Origin: Algoriphagus sediminis
GTDB taxonomy: Bacteria; Bacteroidota; Bacteroidia; Cytophagales; Cyclobacteriaceae
Length of the DNA: 64,000 nucleotides
Assembly (NCBI RefSeq): GCF_030403435.1
Contig: NZ_JAUEPH010000004.1
Span: 1 to 64,000 of the forward strand
Reading direction: 5' to 3'
In this document: in pieces, positions 26,975 through 36,835 of the stretch
Numbering within the stretch: the stretch's first letter is position 1
How the letters are laid out: each line of letters starts with the position of its first letter
Program-made: the position numbers and the translations under genes
The notes under the pieces: model-generated
The model's database searches: none
The model's input: only the letters and a program-made list of their open reading frames with translations
Told to the model about the DNA's origin: nothing

Positions 26975-27007
26975 GTAAGGTTCTCTATTTGAGAACCTTA
27001 CTTTTTT
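26975..27007 (+). terminator. strong terminator between rpsO and pnp
   Basis: An 11-base perfect stem (GTAAGGTTCTC at 26975-26985; GAGAACCTTAC at 26991-27001) with a 5-base loop and a run of six T. It should stop most rpsO transcripts before pnp. Confidence 0.93.
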
Positions 27008-27067
27008 CTTTTTATGGGGTTGCAAAATCTTTTTTTAGCTTAATAACCACACACTTATAACTTATAT

Positions 27068-29212
27068 ATGTTACCAAATTTAATCACAAAGACCATCACC
27101 CTTGAAGATGGAAGAGAAATTACAATAGAAACGGGTGCTCTGGCAAAACAAGCTGACGGATCTGTAGTCGTTCGCATGGGTAAAGCCATGTTATTGGCCA
27201 CAGTAGTATCGAAGAAGGAGGCTGGAGAAGGAGTAGACTTTTTACCAATGTCAGTTGACTATCAGGAAAAATTTGCCGCTTCTGGCAAAATTCCTGGAGG
27301 ATTCCTTAAAAGAGAAGGCAGGCTATCAGATTATGAAATTCTGATTAGTCGAATCGTGGATAGAGCGATTCGTCCGATTTTCCCAGATGATTATCATGCA
27401 GATACACAGATAGCCATCACTTTGATGAGCTCTGACGAGGAGGTTTTACCAGATGCCTTGGCAGGACTAGCTGCATCTTCAGCTTTGGCAGTATCTGATA
27501 TTCCTTTCAACGGACCAATCTCCGAGGTGAGAGTGGCAAAAGTTGATGGAAATCTCATCATTAATCCTAAACCAAAGGACCTCGAAAAAGCATCTTTGGA
27601 ATTTATAGTAGCAGGCTCATTAGACTATATCCTCATGGTAGAGGGAGAGGCAGATGAAATCCAAGAGGATGAAATGGTTGAAGCCATGCAGTTTGCTCAT
27701 GAAGAAATAAAAAGACATTGTCAGGTACAGCTTGAGCTAACCAAAGCGGTAGGCAAAGAGGAGAAAAGGGAATACAATCATGAGAAATCTGATCCAGCCC
27801 TTTTTGACAAAATGAAGTCTGAGCTTTATGATAAGCTTTATGCAGCTGTTAGTAAGCAAATAGCCAACAAATCAGAAAGAAGTGCCTTGATTAAAGAAAT
27901 CAAAGACGAATTCATCGAAAACCTAGGAGAGGAGCACGAATTTGAAGAGTCTTTGATTGGTCCGTACTTTGGGAAAATTCACAAAGAAGCAGCTAGAAAT
28001 CTGACTCTTAATGAAAAGAAGAGATTGGACGGTAGACAACTGAACGAAGTTCGTCCTATCTGGTCCGTGGTTGATTACCTGCCATCGGCCCACGGGTCTG
28101 CAGTTTTTACCAGAGGTGAAACTCAATCTGTAACCACTTGTACTTTAGGTACTAAAATGGATGAGCAGATGGTAGATGGGGCTGTAATCTCCGGATATAA
28201 TAAGTTTTTCCTTCACTACAACTTCCCAGGATTCTCCACCGGAGAAGTAAAGCCAAACAGAGGCCCTGGAAGAAGAGAAGTGGGACATGGAAACCTTGCT
28301 ATGAGAGCATTGAAGAAGGTAGTACCTTCTGACGAAGAAAACCCATACACTATTCGGGTCGTTTCTGATATCCTTGAGTCAAATGGTTCTTCCTCCATGG
28401 CTACAGTTTGTGCAGGTTCACTTGCACTAATGGATGCCGGTATTCAAATTAAGGCACCTGTTACCGGAATTGCGATGGGAATGATTTCAGATAGTGAAAC
28501 TGGAAATTATTCTATCCTATCTGATATACTTGGAGACGAAGATCACCTTGGTGATATGGACTTTAAAGTGACCGGAACAGCAAAGGGTATCACTGCTTGT
28601 CAAATGGACTTGAAGGTAGAGGGCCTAGATTACAATGTTCTTAAGGAGGCGTTGTATCAAGCTAAGGAAGGTAGACTGCATATCTTGGATAAGATCACTG
28701 AAACTTTGGCGAAGCCAAAGTCAGATTTGAAGCCTCATACGCCTAGATCATTCCAGATGTTCATTCCTAAAGAGCTTATTGGAGCGGTGATTGGCCCAGG
28801 TGGAAAAGTTATTCAGGAAATCCAGAAAGATACTGAGACCACTATTGTCATCGAAGAAATCGACAATCAGGGTAAAATTGCCATTTTCTCTGCTAATCAG
28901 GACAATATGGATGCTGCTCTGGCAAGGATTAAAGCTATCGTTGCTCAACCTGAAATAGGAGAGACATACACCGGAAAAGTGAAGAATATTCAACCATTTG
29001 GAGCTTTTGTGGAATTTATGCCAGGAAAAGATGGTTTACTACATATATCAGAAATCAAATGGGAACGAGTGGAGTCCATGGATGGAGTATTCGAACCAGG
29101 AGAAGAGATCGTAGTAAAGCTTATTGATATTGATAAGCGAACCGGGAAATTTAAACTTTCCAGAAAAGTGTTGTTGCCAAAGCCTGAAAAAAAAGCTGAG
29201 GACAAAAAGTAA
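27068..29212 (+). CDS. pnp: polyribonucleotide nucleotidyltransferase (PNPase)
   Basis: A 714-residue 3'-to-5' phosphorolytic exoribonuclease. Two RNase PH-like domains (about 10-235 and 315-550) are linked by the helical PNPase domain. The second carries the active-site blocks FTRGETQ and [19 protein letters not shown] domain (about 560-620, with [11 protein letters not shown]) and an S1 domain (about 625-695) follow. Length and order are typical. It lies 99 bases after rpsO and upstream of the primary sigma factor gene. Confidence 0.98.
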   Translation: MLPNLITKTITLEDGREITIETGALAKQADGSVVVRMGKAMLLATVVSKKEAGEGVDFLPMSVDYQEKFAASGKIPGGFLKREGRLSDYEILISRIVDRAIRPIFPDDYHADTQIAITLMSSDEEVLPDALAGLAASSALAVSDIPFNGPISEVRVAKVDGNLIINPKPKDLEKASLEFIVAGSLDYILMVEGEADEIQEDEMVEAMQFAHEEIKRHCQVQLELTKAVGKEEKREYNHEKSDPALFDKMKSELYDKLYAAVSKQIANKSERSALIKEIKDEFIENLGEEHEFEESLIGPYFGKIHKEAARNLTLNEKKRLDGRQLNEVRPIWSVVDYLPSAHGSAVFTRGETQSVTTCTLGTKMDEQMVDGAVISGYNKFFLHYNFPGFSTGEVKPNRGPGRREVGHGNLAMRALKKVVPSDEENPYTIRVVSDILESNGSSSMATVCAGSLALMDAGIQIKAPVTGIAMGMISDSETGNYSILSDILGDEDHLGDMDFKVTGTAKGITACQMDLKVEGLDYNVLKEALYQAKEGRLHILDKITETLAKPKSDLKPHTPRSFQMFIPKELIGAVIGPGGKVIQEIQKDTETTIVIEEIDNQGKIAIFSANQDNMDAALARIKAIVAQPEIGETYTGKVKNIQPFGAFVEFMPGKDGLLHISEIKWERVESMDGVFEPGEEIVVKLIDIDKRTGKFKLSRKVLLPKPEKKAEDKK

Positions 29213-29275
29213 AATCAGCCCATAAATGTGTATTTTATTGGGCTAGAAATAAGATAATTACAAAAATAATTCTGA

Positions 29276-30139
29276 ATGAGGCAGCTAAAAATTAGCAAAC
29301 AGATTACCAATAGAGAGAGTCAGTCTCTTGATAAATATCTTCAGGAAATCGGTAAAGTAGACCTGTTGACTGCAGATGAAGAGGTAGTTTTAGCTAAGCG
29401 AATACGTGAAGGAGATCAGCTCGCACTCGAGAAGCTCACTAAGGCAAACCTTCGATTTGTGGTATCTGTGGCAAAGCAGTACCAGAATCAAGGCCTATCA
29501 CTAGGTGACCTAATTAATGAAGGTAATCTAGGTTTGATTAAGGCAGCACAGCGTTTTGATGAAACTCGAGGATTTAAGTTTATTTCTTACGCTGTATGGT
29601 GGATTCGTCAGTCTATTCTTCAGGCTCTTGCTGAGCAATCTAGAATCGTTCGACTTCCTTTGAATAGGGTGGGGTCGCTGAATAAAATCAGTAAAACCTT
29701 CAGTGAACTTGAGCAAAAGTTCGAGAGAGAGCCATCTCCAGAAGAACTTGCAGAAGTTCTCGAGGTAACTGCAAATGAAGTAGTGGATACCATGAAGATC
29801 TCAGGACGACATGTGTCTATGGATGCACCATTCGTTCAAGGAGAAGAAAACAGCCTTTTGGATGTTCTTGAAAATGACGGAGATGAAAAGCCTGATGATG
29901 GATTAATGAATGACTCTCTTCGCAAGGAGGTTCAGAGAGCATTATCCACATTGACTCAAAGAGAAGCTGACGTTATCACTCTTTATTTTGGATTGAATGG
30001 AGAGCATGCCATGACCCTTGAAGAGATTGGTGAGAAATTTAATCTAACCCGTGAGAGGGTAAGGCAGATCAAAGAGAAGGCCATTCGACGGTTAAGGCAT
30101 ACCTCAAGGAGCAAGACCTTGAAACCTTACTTAGGGTAA
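29276..30139 (+). CDS. rpoD: primary sigma factor (short SigA/RpoD type)
   Basis: At 287 residues this is the compact primary sigma factor typical of Bacteroidota, lacking region 1.1 and the long non-conserved insert. Region 1.2 starts near 17 ([16 protein letters not shown]). Region 2 includes [18 protein letters not shown] and the -7 recognition helix [13 protein letters not shown]. Region 3 covers about 130-200, and region 4.2 ends with the helix-turn-helix [28 protein letters not shown] (about 245-272, quoted in part). It reads the TAnnTTTG promoters seen across the window. A terminator follows. Confidence 0.96.
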   Translation: MRQLKISKQITNRESQSLDKYLQEIGKVDLLTADEEVVLAKRIREGDQLALEKLTKANLRFVVSVAKQYQNQGLSLGDLINEGNLGLIKAAQRFDETRGFKFISYAVWWIRQSILQALAEQSRIVRLPLNRVGSLNKISKTFSELEQKFEREPSPEELAEVLEVTANEVVDTMKISGRHVSMDAPFVQGEENSLLDVLENDGDEKPDDGLMNDSLRKEVQRALSTLTQREADVITLYFGLNGEHAMTLEEIGEKFNLTRERVRQIKEKAIRRLRHTSRSKTLKPYLG

Positions 30140-30146
30140 AGTAAAA

Positions 30147-30175
30147 AAGGGGTTTTAAAAGCCCCTTCTTTTTTT
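30147..30175 (+). terminator. rho-independent terminator after the sigma factor gene
   Basis: Stem AAGGGG (30147-30152) with CCCCTT (30162-30167), followed by a T-rich tract to 30175. Confidence 0.88.
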
Positions 30176-30287
30176 GCCAGATAATTTAAAAAATTTCTAA
30201 GCTTGGTTGCCTTTGGGAATTTTAACACCCCTATTTGTGGTTTAACCTAGGAAATAACAAAATTTGCGACTTTAAATTAGATTCGGA

Positions 30288-31232
30288 ATGAGTCAGGAAA
30301 CAGAAAGGGTAAAAGTTTTAATTATAGGCTCGGGGCCAGCAGGTTATACAGCTGCTATTTATGCGTCACGAGCGGGATTATCTCCAGTCTTATACACAGG
30401 TGGACAGCCTGGTGGACAGCTTACTATAACCAATGATGTAGAAAACTATCCAGGATATCCCGATGGGGTAATGGGTCCGGAAATGATGGAGGACTTTCGC
30501 AAGCAGGCAGAAAGATTTGGTACTGACGTAAGGTATGGGCTGGCTACTTCTGTAGACTTTGATTCTTTCCCAAAAAAGGTAACCATCGATGAGCAAAAGG
30601 TTATCGAGGCAGAAACAGTGATAATCTCCACCGGTGCATCAGCCAAGTGGCTAGGTTTAGAAAGTGAAGATCGCCTGAATGGCAAAGGAGTTTCAGCATG
30701 TGCGGTTTGTGATGGGTTCTTTTTCCGAGGTCAGGATGTAGCCATTGTTGGTGCTGGAGACACAGCTTGTGAAGAAGCTTCTTATCTTTCTAATATTTGC
30801 AAGAAGGTGTACATGCTCGTAAGAAGAGATGAAATGCGCGCTTCCCAAATTATGCAGAAGCGGGTAATGAATAATCCTAAGATTGAGATTCTTTGGAATA
30901 CCGAAACTGATGAGATTTTAGGAGAGGATGAAGTAAGTGGTGTACGAATTTTTAACAATAAAACTCAAAAAACCTCTGAGCTTGCCATTTCTGGCTTTTT
31001 TGTTGCTATAGGTCATCAGCCAAACACTGAGATTTTCAAAGACTACCTTCACATGGATGATGCAGGTTATTTGAAAACTATTCCAGGGACCACTAAGACC
31101 AATATAGAAGGCGTTTTTGCCTGTGGGGATGCGCAAGATAATGTGTATCGCCAGGCAGTTACCGCAGCTGGTACGGGCTGTATGGCGGCTCTGGACGCAG
31201 AAAGGTTTTTGGCAGAATTAGAAACTGCTTAA
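30288..31232 (+). CDS. trxB: thioredoxin reductase
   Basis: A 314-residue NADPH-dependent flavoenzyme that reduces thioredoxin. The FAD motif GSGPAG is at 14-19, the redox-active CAVC at 138-141 (with the following D), and the NADPH motif GAGDTACEEA near 155-164. The C-terminal flavin block GVFACGDAQD lies near 283-292. Length and motif order match the low-molecular-weight type. It is followed after 10 bases by an M23 peptidase gene on the same strand. Confidence 0.97.
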   Translation: MSQETERVKVLIIGSGPAGYTAAIYASRAGLSPVLYTGGQPGGQLTITNDVENYPGYPDGVMGPEMMEDFRKQAERFGTDVRYGLATSVDFDSFPKKVTIDEQKVIEAETVIISTGASAKWLGLESEDRLNGKGVSACAVCDGFFFRGQDVAIVGAGDTACEEASYLSNICKKVYMLVRRDEMRASQIMQKRVMNNPKIEILWNTETDEILGEDEVSGVRIFNNKTQKTSELAISGFFVAIGHQPNTEIFKDYLHMDDAGYLKTIPGTTKTNIEGVFACGDAQDNVYRQAVTAAGTGCMAALDAERFLAELETA

Positions 31233-31242
31233 GCATTTATTA

Positions 31243-32280
31243 ATGAGATCTTTTGTTCTCTTTATCTTTTTGGGTTTGTTCTTTGTCTTGGGAACCACAA
31301 AGGTCCAAGGTCAAATTTTCCCGAAAATTATTAAGAAGGACAAAATAGATTCAGTTCCTACGACTCCCCGAAAAAACATCGAGTTGGGAGGTTTTGATCA
31401 GTCTGCCTTTCTCAGGGAACTTACTGCCCGGACTGATTCCATGCTCTTTAAAAATGAGGTAGACCTAAGAAGACCAAGATCCATAGTGGACGATTCCCAG
31501 GATTTTATGATTTGGGCTCCAACCAATAGATTGGTAAAGGTTTCAGAACAAATTCTTATCGATAGCATCTGGATTACAGCCTTTGAGCATTATGAACCCT
31601 GGGACAGTCAGAAAATCGATATCTACGATTTTGATCCTGAGAAATTTCAGGATACGGTCAGTCTAAGGTTGTATGATTCATTTTTCGGATACGATTGGAA
31701 AATGCCCCTAGAAACCACTCCCGTTACTTCACGTTTTGGGTTTCGGTGGGGTAGAAGACACCTAGGTACTGACCTTGATCTGCAAATGCGTGATCCTATT
31801 TATGCCGCGTTTGACGGCATAGTTAGAATTAGGTCCTATGACCGATATGGTTTTGGATACTATGTGGTGATCCGCCATAAGAATGGTTTGGAAACCGTTT
31901 ATGGGCATATGTCCAAGATTCTCGTAGAAGTGGGTCAGGAAGTAAAAGCAGGAGAGGAGATTGGTAAAGGGGGAAGTACAGGCAGAAGTACCGGATCACA
32001 CTTACATTATGAGTTGAGGTATCGTGGGTTGGCATTTGACCCGGAAATCGTTTATGACTTTGATAGTTTTAAGATTAAGTCAGAGTATTTAGACATTACA
32101 CCAGAAACCTTTGGATATATTGCTCAGGCTAGATCAGCTGTATATCATCGGGTGAGGCGAGGAGAAACGCTTGGGGCAATTTCAAGGAGATACAGAGTCC
32201 CAATTTCTCAAATCACCAGGCTAAGTGGAATATCCACGAGGTCCATTTTGAGGATTGGACAAAGACTTAGGATACAATAA
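31243..32280 (+). CDS. secreted M23 peptidase with C-terminal LysM
   Basis: A 345-residue exported protein (signal peptide to about VQG, residue 23). The M23 (LytM/lysostaphin) domain covers about 155-265 with zinc-ligand motifs HLGTDLDL and GSHLHYELR plus the GHMSKILV strand. A LysM domain (about 298-345, RRGETLGAISRRYRVP) should bind peptidoglycan. All metal ligands of active M23 enzymes seem present, so it is probably an active endopeptidase in cell-wall growth or division. It precedes bshB1 by six bases. Confidence 0.92.
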   Translation: MRSFVLFIFLGLFFVLGTTKVQGQIFPKIIKKDKIDSVPTTPRKNIELGGFDQSAFLRELTARTDSMLFKNEVDLRRPRSIVDDSQDFMIWAPTNRLVKVSEQILIDSIWITAFEHYEPWDSQKIDIYDFDPEKFQDTVSLRLYDSFFGYDWKMPLETTPVTSRFGFRWGRRHLGTDLDLQMRDPIYAAFDGIVRIRSYDRYGFGYYVVIRHKNGLETVYGHMSKILVEVGQEVKAGEEIGKGGSTGRSTGSHLHYELRYRGLAFDPEIVYDFDSFKIKSEYLDITPETFGYIAQARSAVYHRVRRGETLGAISRRYRVPISQITRLSGISTRSILRIGQRLRIQ

Positions 32281-32286
32281 AAAATT

Positions 32287-33006
32287 ATGGAGAAATTAGA
32301 TATTCTCGTTTTCGCAGCGCATCCGGATGATGCAGAGTTAGGTTGTTCTGGAACCATTGCTGCACAGGTGGCAAGAGGAAAGAAAGTTGGAATTGTGGAT
32401 TTAACTCAGGGGGAAATGGGTACCAGAGGAACTCCTGAGATCCGGCTGAAAGAGGCCGATGAAGCTGCAAAAATTCTAAGACTTTCAGCTCGCGAGAATA
32501 TGGGTTTCAAGGATGTCTTTTTCGAGGATGATGAGGAGCATAGGATTGAGCTGGTTAAAATCATTCGTAAATATCAGCCAGAAATTGTGATTGCCAATGC
32601 AATTAAAGACCGGCATCCTGATCATGGTAAAGGTTCAAGTTTAGCTACTCATGCGTGTTTTATGAGCGGTTTGAGAAAGATTGAGACTACTTTAGATGGT
32701 AAAGTACAAAAGCCTTGGAGACCGAAAAACGTCTATCATTTCATCCAGAACAATTACATTGAGCCGGATTTTATCGTAGATATATCTGAATATTGGGACA
32801 CAAAAATAAAGAGTATCCTGGCTTACCAATCTCAGTTTTACGATCCTGAAAGTAAAGAGCCCGCAAGCTTTATTTCTGATCCAGAATTCCTTCCATTTAT
32901 TGAAGCAAGAGCTAGAGAATTTGGACATAGGATTCTAGCCACCTACGGCGAGGGATTTACTTCAGAGAGATACCTTGGGGTGGAAGATCTTTTTGATCTC
33001 AAGTAA
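32287..33006 (+). CDS. bshB1: bacillithiol biosynthesis deacetylase BshB1
   Basis: A 239-residue zinc deacetylase of the LmbE/PIG-L family, with the zinc motif AHPDDAELGCSG at 11-22, the third-ligand region DRHPDHGKG near 104-112, and the BshB1-type blocks DLTQGEMGTRGTPEIR and NVYHFIQN. It removes acetyl from GlcNAc-malate in bacillithiol synthesis, a thiol used by many Bacteroidota. The bshA and bshC genes are not in the window. It lies six bases after the M23 peptidase gene. Confidence 0.93.
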   Translation: MEKLDILVFAAHPDDAELGCSGTIAAQVARGKKVGIVDLTQGEMGTRGTPEIRLKEADEAAKILRLSARENMGFKDVFFEDDEEHRIELVKIIRKYQPEIVIANAIKDRHPDHGKGSSLATHACFMSGLRKIETTLDGKVQKPWRPKNVYHFIQNNYIEPDFIVDISEYWDTKIKSILAYQSQFYDPESKEPASFISDPEFLPFIEARAREFGHRILATYGEGFTSERYLGVEDLFDLK

Positions 33007-33009
33007 GTC

Positions 33010-33645
33010 TTAAGGTGCAAGTCGCTTGCGACTCCAGTTGCCATCGTCTTCCCTATAGTACGCGATCCGGTCATGAAGTCGACTTGGTCTACCTTGCCAA
33101 AATTCTATTTGAGAAGGCATCAATCGGTATCCTCCCCAATGAGGTGGACGGGAAATTTTCTCTGACTTAAATTTTTCCTTGAGTTCTTCAATGTTTTCCT
33201 CCAAAATTTTTCTGGACTTAATTTCCTTGCTTTGAGGGGAAGCCCAGGCACCTATCTGAGAGCCTTCAGGTCTTGAGAAGAAATAGTCGTCAGACTCTTC
33301 TGTGCTGACTTTTTCAATTAAGCCTTTTACCCTGACTTGTCTCTCAAGTTCCGGCCAGAAAAAGGTTAGCGATGCCTTGGGATTAACTTCAATTTCACGT
33401 CCCTTTTCACTTTGGTAGTTTGTAAAAAACACAAAACCTTTATCCAGTTCCTTTAGAAGAACAATTCTTCCATTTGGAAAACCATCAGGAGAAAGGGTAG
33501 AAAGAGTCATGGCATTAACCTCAAGTGCTTCTGCCTCCACTGCCTCCTTGAACCAATGGTGAAACTGGGTTAAAGGATCAGTGTCTACATCACTGATTTC
33601 AAGTGATTTAAGACTGTAGTCTTTCCTAATTGAAGCAATATCCAT
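33010..33645 (-). CDS. pdxH: pyridoxamine 5'-phosphate oxidase
   Basis: A 211-residue FMN enzyme that makes pyridoxal 5'-phosphate from the pyridoxine or pyridoxamine form. Family blocks are visible in order: DPLTQFHHWFKEAVEAE (about 22-38), SPDGFPNGRIVLLKELD (about 52-68), FFTNYQSEKG, the FMN site SRPEGSQIGAWAS (near 128-140), and the C-terminal FWQGRPSRLHDR.WS.KRLAP that closes the active site. It converges with bshB1 three bases apart. Confidence 0.96.
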   Translation of the reverse strand: MDIASIRKDYSLKSLEISDVDTDPLTQFHHWFKEAVEAEALEVNAMTLSTLSPDGFPNGRIVLLKELDKGFVFFTNYQSEKGREIEVNPKASLTFFWPELERQVRVKGLIEKVSTEESDDYFFSRPEGSQIGAWASPQSKEIKSRKILEENIEELKEKFKSEKISRPPHWGGYRLMPSQIEFWQGRPSRLHDRIAYYREDDGNWSRKRLAP

Positions 33646-33744
33646 GTGACTTTTTCTCTGTTATTTTTGTATTATAAAATTAGCCTAGCCATGGGATTTT
33701 TAAAATTATCATCTATATTTTTATTTCATACGGCCCCAGTCGGA

Positions 33745-34314
33745 ATGGATAAACGAACAGAACAAATACCAACTGCAGGAGATCTTTTGATTTCCGAACC
33801 TTTTCTACAGGATCAGAACTTTATGAGGTCTGTCATACTGCTTTGTGATCATAATGAGGAGGGTAGCTTTGGGTTTGTCATGAATAAACCATCTATCTTA
33901 AGATTAGGTGAAATCGTACAAGATCTTGATTTTTTGGATAAGGAAGTTTTTGTCGGTGGACCTGTAGAACAAAATACTCTTCATTTTGTCTATTTAGGTG
34001 ATAAGCAATTAGAGGGAAGTATATCTGTTGGAAATCAGATTTGGTGGGGTGGTGATTTTGATCAATTGGTAGAAAAATTGAAACTGAATCAAATGGAGCT
34101 TGACCGAATTCGTTTCTTTATTGGTTATAGTGGCTGGGGAGCGGGTCAATTACAAGATGAGATGAACGAGGAGACCTGGATTTTGTGTAGAGAGGATATT
34201 GATGAAGACTCCTTTGATTCTACTCCAGAAGATCTTTGGAAAGGTCTTTTGAAAAATATGGGAGGGGAGTTCAAGCTAATTGCAAATTATCCGAGAGACC
34301 CGCGTTTAAATTAG
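33745..34314 (+). CDS. YqgE/AlgH family protein
   Basis: A 189-residue protein when started at the ATG at 33745. The frame is open back to 33646, but the family N-terminus (short lead, then GDLLISEPFLQDQNFMRSVILL) fits the later ATG. Further family blocks are GSFGFVMNKP, VFVGGPVEQNTLHFVY, and FIGYSGWGAGQLQDE. YqgE/AlgH proteins are compact alpha-beta proteins of unsettled biochemical function; some affect alginate or regulation. It sits alone between pdxH (divergent) and the DUF349 gene. Confidence 0.9.
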   Translation: MDKRTEQIPTAGDLLISEPFLQDQNFMRSVILLCDHNEEGSFGFVMNKPSILRLGEIVQDLDFLDKEVFVGGPVEQNTLHFVYLGDKQLEGSISVGNQIWWGGDFDQLVEKLKLNQMELDRIRFFIGYSGWGAGQLQDEMNEETWILCREDIDEDSFDSTPEDLWKGLLKNMGGEFKLIANYPRDPRLN

Positions 34315-34364
34315 TCAAAATCCATACATTTGCTCACTGTAAGTGAGAATAGAGTTCTATTTAT

Positions 34365-36560
34365 ATGACTGAGAAAAGTAAGGAATTGTCTGAAAAAGAC
34401 AAGGTGACTCAGAGCGCTCAGGTGACTGACGAAGTGAGTAAAGAAGTTTCAAAAGAAGAAAATAAGACCGAAGAGCAATCCGAGTCTACTAAGGCTGAAG
34501 AAGAAAAAGCAGAGAAGGTTCAAGAAGTCGCTTCAGCTGAGGTAGAAGAACAGGTTTCTGAAAAGGAAAACCCTGAGGTGGAAACAAAATCCGAATCCGA
34601 GGAAGCGAAGGATGAGGTGGTTGAAGAAGCAAAAGTTGAAGAATCAATTCCTGCCACTGAGGAGGTAAAGTCCGAAGCTCCTGAAATTGAAGAAAAGGAA
34701 GAGGCGAAACCAGCTGCAGAAAATGAAGGGGCTGAGGAAGAGGAGAGTTCAAAAGCAGGTGAGAATTCTGATGATGAGGCTTCAGAAGAAGAGACTGATT
34801 CCGATCGTGATTCTGAAGAGGAAGAATCGGACGAAGATCTGGAAGAAGAAGAGGAAATTGATCTTACTAATCTTTCAAAAGCAGAACTACTTACCTTACT
34901 GAGACAGAAGGTTTTAGCAGAGAAGCCTTCAACTGTTGATCGATTGATTCATGATATTAGAAACGCTTACACGGCTCTTACGGATATAGAGGAAAAAGAA
35001 GCTCTGATCAAGTTTAAAGAAGAAGGCGGGGCTGAAGACGATTTTGACTATAAACCCTCAGATGAGGATAAGCTTTTTGATACTTTCTATTTCGAGTTTA
35101 GAAGAAAAATAAACTCGGCTCGGAAAGAAGCAGAAAAGCAAAAGGAAAAGAATCTCCAACTCAAAAATGAGCTTTTGGATAAGCTCAGAGAATTGGTAGA
35201 TGGTGAAGAAACCACCCTGAGCATGAATGCTATTAAGGCTATTCAGGAAGAATGGAAAGCCATTGGTCCAGTTCCAAATTCACAAAACCGTAGCCTTTGG
35301 GCAAATTACAATGCTCTTATGGACCGTTTCTATGATAATAGAAGCATCTACTTTGAACTGAAGGAGCTCGATCGCCAAAAGAATCTTAAAGGTAAAACCC
35401 AGCTTTGCGAAAAAGCTGAAGCACTAAAGGATGAGCCCGATCTTCAAACAGCCATAAAAGCCTTAAACGAGCTTCATGAAGAATATAAGCATATTGGACC
35501 AGTTCCCAGAGAGCAGCAGGAGCCTTTATGGCAAAGATTCAAAGCCGCATCAGATGCGGTTTACGATAGAAGAAAAGAATACTACGATAGTCAGAAAGAA
35601 GTATTCTTGAAGAATCAGGAGCAAAAAGAGAAGCTTATCGAGTCTCTCACTGAATTTGTAAACTTTGATTCTGACCGAATAAAAGAGTGGAACACAAAAA
35701 CTAAAGCTATCCTTGCCATTCAAAAAGCCTGGGAGGCAATAGGACCAGTTCCACGAGAATCTGGTAAAGAAATAAATAAGAATTTCTGGAACAGCTTTAA
35801 GCAGTTCTTCCAAAACAAAAATCAGTTCTTCAAGAAGCTTGACGAAGTAAGAGCAAATAATGAAACTAAAGCTGAGGGCCTCATCGCTAAAGCTGAGGAG
35901 CTGAAGGATAGCACAGATTGGCAAAAGACGTCCAACCAGTTGATTGGCTTACAAAAGGAATGGAAAACCTTAGGTCCAACTCCTGAAAAGACTCGAGATA
36001 GTCTATACAAGCGCTTCAAGTCAGCTTGTGACACTTTCTTCGATAATAGAAGAAATGCAAACAAAGCCAATAACTCTGAGTATGAGGCTAACTTAAAACT
36101 CAAGAAAGAAGTTTGTAAAAAAATAATCGAAGCTGCAGGAGAAGATGATCCAAATGAGGAGGCACTTGCTACCTTGGTTGAGGAGTTTAATGGGATTGGC
36201 TTTGTTCCACGAAAAAGCATGAAAGAGATTCAATCTGAGTTTAAATCAGCCGTGGATACGTATATCGAAAAGCTTGATACAGAAGGATTTGATAGAGAAA
36301 ACTTCCTTTTCAAATTAAACTTGAATAAGATTCAATCTGATCCAAATGCATCTAGGACTATAGGAAAGAAGGAACATGGCATCAGAAGACAGATTTCTGA
36401 ATTAGAGAATAATATTTCGCTTTGGAAGACGAATCTAGAGTTTTTCGCTGCATCAAAAACGGCGGATAAATTGAAAGATCAATTCGATGTGAAGATTCAA
36501 AAAGCCGAAGATGAGATTCAAAAGCTAAAGCAGAAACTGGCGATTTTAAGAGATTTATAA
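34365..36560 (+). CDS. DUF349-repeat protein with a long acidic N-terminus
   Basis: A 731-residue cytoplasmic protein. Residues 1-165 are extremely acidic and low-complexity (runs of E, D, S, K). The rest contains five DUF349 repeats, each marked by a W(K/E)xIGPVP- or LGPTP-type turn (near 300, 377, 460 and later) followed by a helix with FxxxxDxFFDNRR-like ends. The whole is predicted to be a long helical rod. DUF349 proteins are common in Bacteroidota with no clear function; a link to ribosomes or nucleic acid has been discussed for the domain, but nothing here shows it. Single gene. Confidence 0.85.
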   Translation: MTEKSKELSEKDKVTQSAQVTDEVSKEVSKEENKTEEQSESTKAEEEKAEKVQEVASAEVEEQVSEKENPEVETKSESEEAKDEVVEEAKVEESIPATEEVKSEAPEIEEKEEAKPAAENEGAEEEESSKAGENSDDEASEEETDSDRDSEEEESDEDLEEEEEIDLTNLSKAELLTLLRQKVLAEKPSTVDRLIHDIRNAYTALTDIEEKEALIKFKEEGGAEDDFDYKPSDEDKLFDTFYFEFRRKINSARKEAEKQKEKNLQLKNELLDKLRELVDGEETTLSMNAIKAIQEEWKAIGPVPNSQNRSLWANYNALMDRFYDNRSIYFELKELDRQKNLKGKTQLCEKAEALKDEPDLQTAIKALNELHEEYKHIGPVPREQQEPLWQRFKAASDAVYDRRKEYYDSQKEVFLKNQEQKEKLIESLTEFVNFDSDRIKEWNTKTKAILAIQKAWEAIGPVPRESGKEINKNFWNSFKQFFQNKNQFFKKLDEVRANNETKAEGLIAKAEELKDSTDWQKTSNQLIGLQKEWKTLGPTPEKTRDSLYKRFKSACDTFFDNRRNANKANNSEYEANLKLKKEVCKKIIEAAGEDDPNEEALATLVEEFNGIGFVPRKSMKEIQSEFKSAVDTYIEKLDTEGFDRENFLFKLNLNKIQSDPNASRTIGKKEHGIRRQISELENNISLWKTNLEFFAASKTADKLKDQFDVKIQKAEDEIQKLKQKLAILRDL

Positions 36561-36609
36561 ATTAATCTTCCTCACTATTAGAGAGATATATTTTTTCTTC
36601 TTTATGGGC

Positions 36610-36640
36610 TTGGAGCAAATAGGGTAAGCATCTATATTTG
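36610..36640 (+). promoter_or_regulatory. promoter of tRNA-Thr
   Basis: TTGG (36610-36613), a 19-base spacer and TATATTTG (36633-36640) give a near-ideal Bacteroidota promoter, 20 bases before the tRNA 5' end. Confidence 0.75.
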
Positions 36641-36659
36641 CACCACCATTAAGGAAAAA

Positions 36660-36732
<73 letters not shown>

Positions 36733-36740
36733 CATAAAAA

Positions 36741-36769
36741 AACCATCCAAGAAATTGGATGGTTTTTTT
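36741..36769 (+). terminator. terminator after tRNA-Thr
   Basis: A 10-base perfect stem (AACCATCCAA at 36741-36750, TTGGATGGTT at 36755-36764) with a GAAA tetraloop and a T run. Confidence 0.93.
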
Positions 36770-36835
36770 GTAAAGTCATGTGGGAAGATTCCACTTTAGG
36801 TGATAATAAATCATCTCCTGAATGTATACATGTTT

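Noticed and set aside
29217..29244. AGCCCA/TGGGCT hairpin after pnp as a terminator
   Set aside because: Only six pairs, a 16-base loop and no T run; pnp and the sigma factor gene may be co-transcribed.
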